15,749 nucleotides of DNA, taken from the NCBI GenBank assembly GCA_045652705.1, contig JAZRUV010000025.1, positions 1 through 15,749 of the forward strand, in the 5' to 3' direction. Shown here piece by piece: positions 13,121 through 15,749 of the stretch. The translations under genes and the position numbers were made by a program. This DNA comes from UMGS1649 sp045652705 (GTDB lineage Bacteria > Bacillota > Clostridia > TANB77 > CAG-465). The stretch's first letter is position 1, and each line of letters opens with the position of its first letter. The notes beneath the pieces are model-generated. The model made no database searches and was not told the origin of the DNA. It saw nothing but the letters and a program-made list of their open reading frames with translations.

Positions 13121-13821
13121 ATTTAAAAAAGATGTATGAATATATATTAAAGTTATTAAAAATAGAGGACGAGGAATTATTTTATATATCTGGGTCAGAA
13201 AAATTACCAACGCCACTGACTGCAGAAGAAGAAAAAGATTTACTGCTTCGTTTGGCTGACGGAGACGATGAAGCTAGAAAGAAGCTTGTAGAAAAGAATT
13301 TAAGATTAGTTGTATATATAGCTAAGAAATTTGAAAATTCTATGTTTAATATAGAAGACTTAATTTCTATTGGAACAATAGGACTTATGAAAGCAATAAA
13401 CAGCTTTAACATAGAAAAGAATATTAAGCTTGCAACTTATGCATCTAGATGTATTGAAAATGAAATTTTAATGTATCTTAGAAAAACACAAAAGTTAAAA
13501 ACAGAAGTGTCTATAGACGAGCCAATAAATACAGATGCAGAAGGGAATGACCTTGCGCTTTCCGACATATTAGGTTCTGAGAGCGATAATATATTTAAAC
13601 AAGTAGAAGATAGTGATAATAAAAAAGTAATAGACCTAGCAATTAAAAATTTAGACAGCAGGGAAAAAGTAATAATGGAACTTAGATATGGTTTTGATGG
13701 GAAGAACGAGCTTACGCAAAAAGAAGTTGCAGATAAGCTTGGTATTTCTCAATCATACATTTCGAGAATTGAAAAAAAGGTCATAGAACGTCTAAAAAAA
13801 CAGTTTAATGAAAGCAAGTGA
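13117..13821 (+). CDS. sigE: RNA polymerase sporulation sigma factor SigE (pro-protein)
   Basis: The early mother-cell sigma factor, made as an inactive precursor. The 234 residues contain sigma-70 regions 2 to 4: NLRLVVYIAKKFEN and IEDLISIGTIGLMKAINSFN (region 2.1-2.2), KLATYASRCIENEILMYLR (2.3-2.4), and an HTH at the end (TQKEVADKLGISQSYISRIE, region 4.2). The N-terminus aligns with the B. subtilis pro-sequence. By analogy with cleavage before YIGGSEA, the cut here would fall between F22 and Y23 (YISGSEK), giving a pro-sequence about 5 residues shorter. AGGAGGT (13102-13108) lies inside spoIIGA. It overlaps spoIIGA by 4 nt and is followed by sigG after 61 nt. Confidence 0.95.
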   Translation: MNLKKMYEYILKLLKIEDEELFYISGSEKLPTPLTAEEEKDLLLRLADGDDEARKKLVEKNLRLVVYIAKKFENSMFNIEDLISIGTIGLMKAINSFNIEKNIKLATYASRCIENEILMYLRKTQKLKTEVSIDEPINTDAEGNDLALSDILGSESDNIFKQVEDSDNKKVIDLAIKNLDSREKVIMELRYGFDGKNELTQKEVADKLGISQSYISRIEKKVIERLKKQFNESK

Positions 13822-13882
13822 ATATTATTAACAAATGAAAACAAAATATTACCATTAAATGGAAATATGGAGGAAGTAACAA

Positions 13883-14665
13883 ATGAAAACAATAAAAGTA
13901 GAAATAAATGGTGTAAACACAGCAGAGCTACCAGTATTATCTGCTAAAGATCAAATGGAAATGTTAAGAAAAATAAAAGAGGGCCATACAGAATTAAAGG
14001 ACGAATTTGTAAAAGCTAATCTAAGATTAGTGCTAAGTCTTGTTAAAAGATTTAATCATAGGTGTGACTGTGTAGATGATATATTCCAAGTGGGAGTTGT
14101 TGGATTAATAAAAGCAATAGATAATTTCGATATATCTCAAAATGTTCAGTTTTCTACATATGCAGTACCTATGATAGCTGGTGAAATAAAACGTCATTTA
14201 AGAGATAGTAGTTCTATGAGAATAAGTAGGTCTATACGTGATATGTCATATAGAATATCTAAAGAAAAAGAAGCTTATATGGCAATACATAATGAAGAAC
14301 CTACAGTTCAATATTTAGCTAAAGCTTTAGATTTAAATGAAGAAGATGTAATCCTAGCATTAGATAGTACTACTCAACCGATGTCTCTGTATGATGCTGT
14401 ATATAATGATGATGGTGATACAATTTATGTGCTTGACCAATTAAAGAGTGAAAAAAATGAAATGGAAACGCTTACAGAAACGCTATCTGTAATACAAGCG
14501 TTAGAAAAGCTTTCTGAAAAAGAAAGAAATATAATTAAAAGAAGATTTTTCGATAACAAAACACAAGTAGAAATAGCAGAAGAAATAGGAGTGTCTCAGG
14601 CTCAAATATCTAGAATAGAAAAAGTTGCACTAGAAAGAATGAAAAGAAAAATGTTAAAGGGGTGA
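13883..14665 (+). CDS. sigG: RNA polymerase sporulation sigma factor SigG
   Basis: The late forespore sigma factor. The 260 residues are the family length. Its opening VEINGVNTAELPVL corresponds to the conserved SigG N-terminus. Region 2 shows NLRLVLSLVKRFNHR, VDDIFQVGVVGLIKAIDNFD and FSTYAVPMIAGEIKRHLRD; region 3 is SRSIRDMSYRI; region 4 ends with TQVEIAEEIGVSQAQISRIE. SigF is similar, but this sequence and the position after sigE both favour SigG. GGAGG (13869-13873) precedes the ATG. In B. subtilis sigG has its own SigF-dependent promoter in the sigE-sigG gap. The 61-nt gap here shows no convincing match, so the promoter is not assigned. No terminator separates it from sigE. Confidence 0.95.
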   Translation: MKTIKVEINGVNTAELPVLSAKDQMEMLRKIKEGHTELKDEFVKANLRLVLSLVKRFNHRCDCVDDIFQVGVVGLIKAIDNFDISQNVQFSTYAVPMIAGEIKRHLRDSSSMRISRSIRDMSYRISKEKEAYMAIHNEEPTVQYLAKALDLNEEDVILALDSTTQPMSLYDAVYNDDGDTIYVLDQLKSEKNEMETLTETLSVIQALEKLSEKERNIIKRRFFDNKTQVEIAEEIGVSQAQISRIEKVALERMKRKMLKG

Positions 14666-14707
14666 AATATTTTCCCTTTATATGCATATATATAATTAGG
14701 TGATTAT

Positions 14708-15235
14708 ATGTATAAGGTATATTTAAGTCCATCTACCAAAGATAAAAGTTTTGGTATTAATAATTTTGGAACTGAAGAGTTTAGAATGAATCAAATAGCA
14801 GATGCGGTAGAAACATATCTTTTGCAAACAGGGGAATTTGCTGTCTATAGGAATGTTAATGGGATGACAATTGATGAAATAATAAAGGATAGCAACGATG
14901 TAAAAGTTGATGCACATATTGCAATACATAGTAGTTTTGGAAATAAGTCTGGATTGAATTGCTATGTGAAAGTTGGGGATAACCTATCTAATGGAATAGG
15001 CAAAGAAGTGTACAAACAAGTGCTCGGTAGTTATCATAATAAAAGTATAGATAATGGAATAACATATGATGAAAGTGTTATAGAAATACATAAGGTAAAA
15101 TCAGCCGCTATAAAAATAGAAGTTGGCTCTAGAGAAAATGAACAAGATGCAAGTTGGATTATAACAAATTTAGAAAATATAGGAAAGGCTATAGCGATGG
15201 GAATAGAAAAAGGCTTTACATTAAAAGTATGTTAG
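14708..15235 (+). CDS. Amidase_3-like N-acetylmuramoyl-L-alanine amidase homologue, divergent
   Basis: The 175-residue protein resembles the short clostridial amidases that open with YLSPS. It has FGTEEFRMNQIADAV (E23/E24 near a zinc-ligand glutamate), a central AIHSS (H74, the usual HSN ligand) and IEVGSREN (E138, the catalytic glutamate position, usually VE(I/V)GF). The canonical DPGHGG first histidine is replaced by SPSTK, as in the YLSPS group, and HSN has become HSS, so activity is uncertain. No signal peptide or membrane segment is present, so it acts inside the cell unless exported by an unusual route. AGGTGA (14698-14703) precedes the ATG. Lying between sigG and a ylmC-type gene with only 42 nt after sigG, it may be expressed in the forespore (inference). 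Confidence 0.75.
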   Translation: MYKVYLSPSTKDKSFGINNFGTEEFRMNQIADAVETYLLQTGEFAVYRNVNGMTIDEIIKDSNDVKVDAHIAIHSSFGNKSGLNCYVKVGDNLSNGIGKEVYKQVLGSYHNKSIDNGITYDESVIEIHKVKSAAIKIEVGSRENEQDASWIITNLENIGKAIAMGIEKGFTLKVC

Positions 15236-15246
15236 AGGGGGAAAAT

Positions 15247-15477
15247 ATGTCAAGGGGAATAGATTTTAGGCAAAAAGAAGTAATTAATATAAATAATGGA
15301 AAGATATTAGGGTTTGTAGTAGACGTTGACGCTGAACTAAATGAAGGGGCTATAAAAAGCATAGTGGTTGCTCAAGTTGGAAAAGTATTAAAAAGTTTAA
15401 GCGGAAAAAACAACATTACTATACCTTGGAGTAATGTAAAGCTTATAGGAGAAGATGTAATTTTGGTGGAATTTTAG
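15247..15477 (+). CDS. ylmC: YlmC/YmxH-family PRC-barrel sporulation protein
   Basis: A 76-residue protein with the PRC-barrel pattern. It opens MSRGIDFRQKEVININNGK, then shows GFVVDVDAELNEGAIKSIVV and ends with PWSNVKLIGEDVILVEF, the closing strands of the family. YlmC and YmxH are conserved small proteins of spore-formers; the molecular role is unknown. In B. subtilis ylmC also lies just after the sigE-sigG region, which supports the name; YmxH is the close alternative. I choose ATG 15247 because AGGGGG (15236-15241) precedes it. An upstream in-frame ATG at 15154 would overlap the amidase gene. No terminator is evident after it. Confidence 0.85.
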   Translation: MSRGIDFRQKEVININNGKILGFVVDVDAELNEGAIKSIVVAQVGKVLKSLSGKNNITIPWSNVKLIGEDVILVEF

Positions 15478-15506
15478 TGCTTAAAAAGGCCCAAAAACAA
15501 AGCGTT

Positions 15507-15548
15507 TAAAAAATATTTCAAAAAAATTAATTTTTTTGCATTTTTTTG
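15507..15548 (+). promoter_or_regulatory. UP-element-like A/T tracts
   Basis: About 40 bp of nearly pure A and T with phased A and T runs lies directly upstream of the rRNA -35. This is where UP elements bind the RNA polymerase alpha C-terminal domain in strong rRNA promoters. Confidence 0.6.
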
Positions 15549-15577
15549 TTGACAATGTCTAGCCTCTATGCTAAAAT
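15549..15577 (+). promoter_or_regulatory. rRNA operon promoter
   Basis: A consensus -35 TTGACA (15549-15554) and TAAAAT -10 (15572-15577) are separated by 17 nt. Transcription should start near 15584, about 146 nt before the 16S 5' end. Confidence 0.9.
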
Positions 15578-15583
15578 ATATTC

Positions 15584-15729
15584 ACAACGTCGCGCGAAAA
15601 GCAAGACGAAAAGCACATTGAAAAATAAAGAGTAAGAAAGCCAAGTAAAAGGGAAATTTATGGAGACATAAATCCCGTTAATTTAACAAAGTAATTTATA
15701 AAGATAGCTAACGTTATCTTGAGAGAATT
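15584..15729 (+). promoter_or_regulatory. Pre-16S leader with antitermination/processing elements
   Basis: The leader carries a conserved-looking segment (TTGAAAAATAAAG, then AAGCCAAGTAAAAGG, about 15618-15653) similar to the boxA-containing leaders of Gram-positive rRNA operons. A hairpin at 15651-15676 has a GAGA tetraloop (GGGA-TTTATG with CATAAATCCC, AA bulge). A second hairpin at 15701-15720 (AAGATAGC/GTTATCTT, TAAC loop) lies 9 nt before the 16S start. A near-palindrome GTTAATTTAAC sits at 15677-15687. These probably serve antitermination and RNase processing; exact roles are inferred. Confidence 0.7.
15595..15615 (+). repeat. 9-bp direct repeat in the rRNA leader
   Basis: CGAAAAGCA occurs at 15595-15603 and again at 15607-15615, a 12-bp period just downstream of the expected transcription start. 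Confidence 0.8.
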
Positions 15730-15749
15730 TAAGACAAGAGTTTGATTCT
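15730..15749 (+). rRNA. 16S ribosomal RNA, 5' end only
   Basis: AGAGTTTGAT at 15737-15746 is the universal 16S sequence that starts at E. coli position 8, so the mature 5' end should be near 15730. The window cuts off after about 20 nt. The upstream strong promoter and leader support the call. The base at 15747 is T where the common sequence has C. Confidence 0.9.

Noticed and set aside
13822..13882. A SigF-type promoter for sigG in the sigE-sigG gap
   Set aside because: A GAATA motif at 13820-13824 has no GGnnAnA-type -10 at the right distance, and GGAAATATGG at 13861 lacks a matching -35 and departs from the consensus.
15478..15520. A terminator after the ylmC-type gene
   Set aside because: Only a 4-bp GCTT/AAGC pairing with a large loop could be drawn, with no following T run; not enough to call.
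1..15749. CRISPR arrays, transposases, phage genes, toxin-antitoxin or defence islands
   Set aside because: No regularly spaced repeats, no integrase/transposase-like frames and no terminal inverted repeats were seen; the gene content is core replication, translation, division and sporulation.

Overview
The window is about 15.7 kb of low-GC (roughly 30% by eye) DNA with every convincing gene on the + strand. It contains gyrB, an infC-rpmI-rplT set with a leader attenuator, and ftsA-ftsZ followed by the endospore regulators spoIIGA, sigE and sigG. A spoIVFA/spoIVFB-like pair and a ylmC-type gene add to the sporulation content, and a 16S rRNA gene begins at the right edge. AGGAGG/AGGGGG ribosome binding sites are strong throughout. 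Together this points to a spore-forming Bacillota, most likely class Clostridia. The species cannot be named from the window alone.

Layout. (1) 39-1952: gyrB. (2) 1971-3892: a strong promoter, a ~120 nt leader ending in an intrinsic terminator (an L20-type autoregulatory leader by position), then infC (starting at a rare ATT codon), rpmI, rplT and efp, closed by a GAAA-loop terminator. (3) 3940-5760: a small four-helix membrane protein and miaB, followed by a hairpin. (4) 5802-7920: a regulated-looking promoter and a 688-residue membrane-anchored protein of unknown function with a C-terminal tandem duplication. (5) 7968-9671: a terminator hairpin that runs straight into the SD of an M23 (LytM) peptidase gene, which overlaps an M50 intramembrane protease gene. 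This has the architecture of SpoIVFA-SpoIVFB. (6) 9668-12221: ftsA and ftsZ with their own promoter and terminator. (7) 12242-15477: a promoter with Spo0A-box-like elements, then spoIIGA and sigE (overlapping), sigG, a divergent Amidase_3-type gene and a YlmC/YmxH-family gene. (8) 15508-15749: UP-like AT tracts, a near-consensus rRNA promoter, a structured leader and the first ~20 nt of 16S rRNA.

How the genes work together. FtsA and FtsZ build the division septum, which also forms the asymmetric sporulation septum. SpoIIGA is the membrane aspartic protease that activates pro-SigE in the mother cell, and SigG runs late forespore transcription. SpoIVFB, with its SpoIVFA partner, is in other spore-formers the protease that activates pro-SigK in the mother cell. 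The window therefore packs division and two compartment-specific proteolytic activation modules into about 7 kb.

Most of the window is conserved core. The parts least explained by known families are the 688-residue anchored protein with its promoter (T9 spacer plus GTATAC dyad), the degenerate amidase after sigG, the small four-helix protein, and the terminator-abutting-SD arrangement before the M23 gene. I saw no mobile elements, CRISPR arrays, tRNAs or defence-type genes. No intergenic gap exceeds 300 bases; the longest is the rRNA promoter/leader region.
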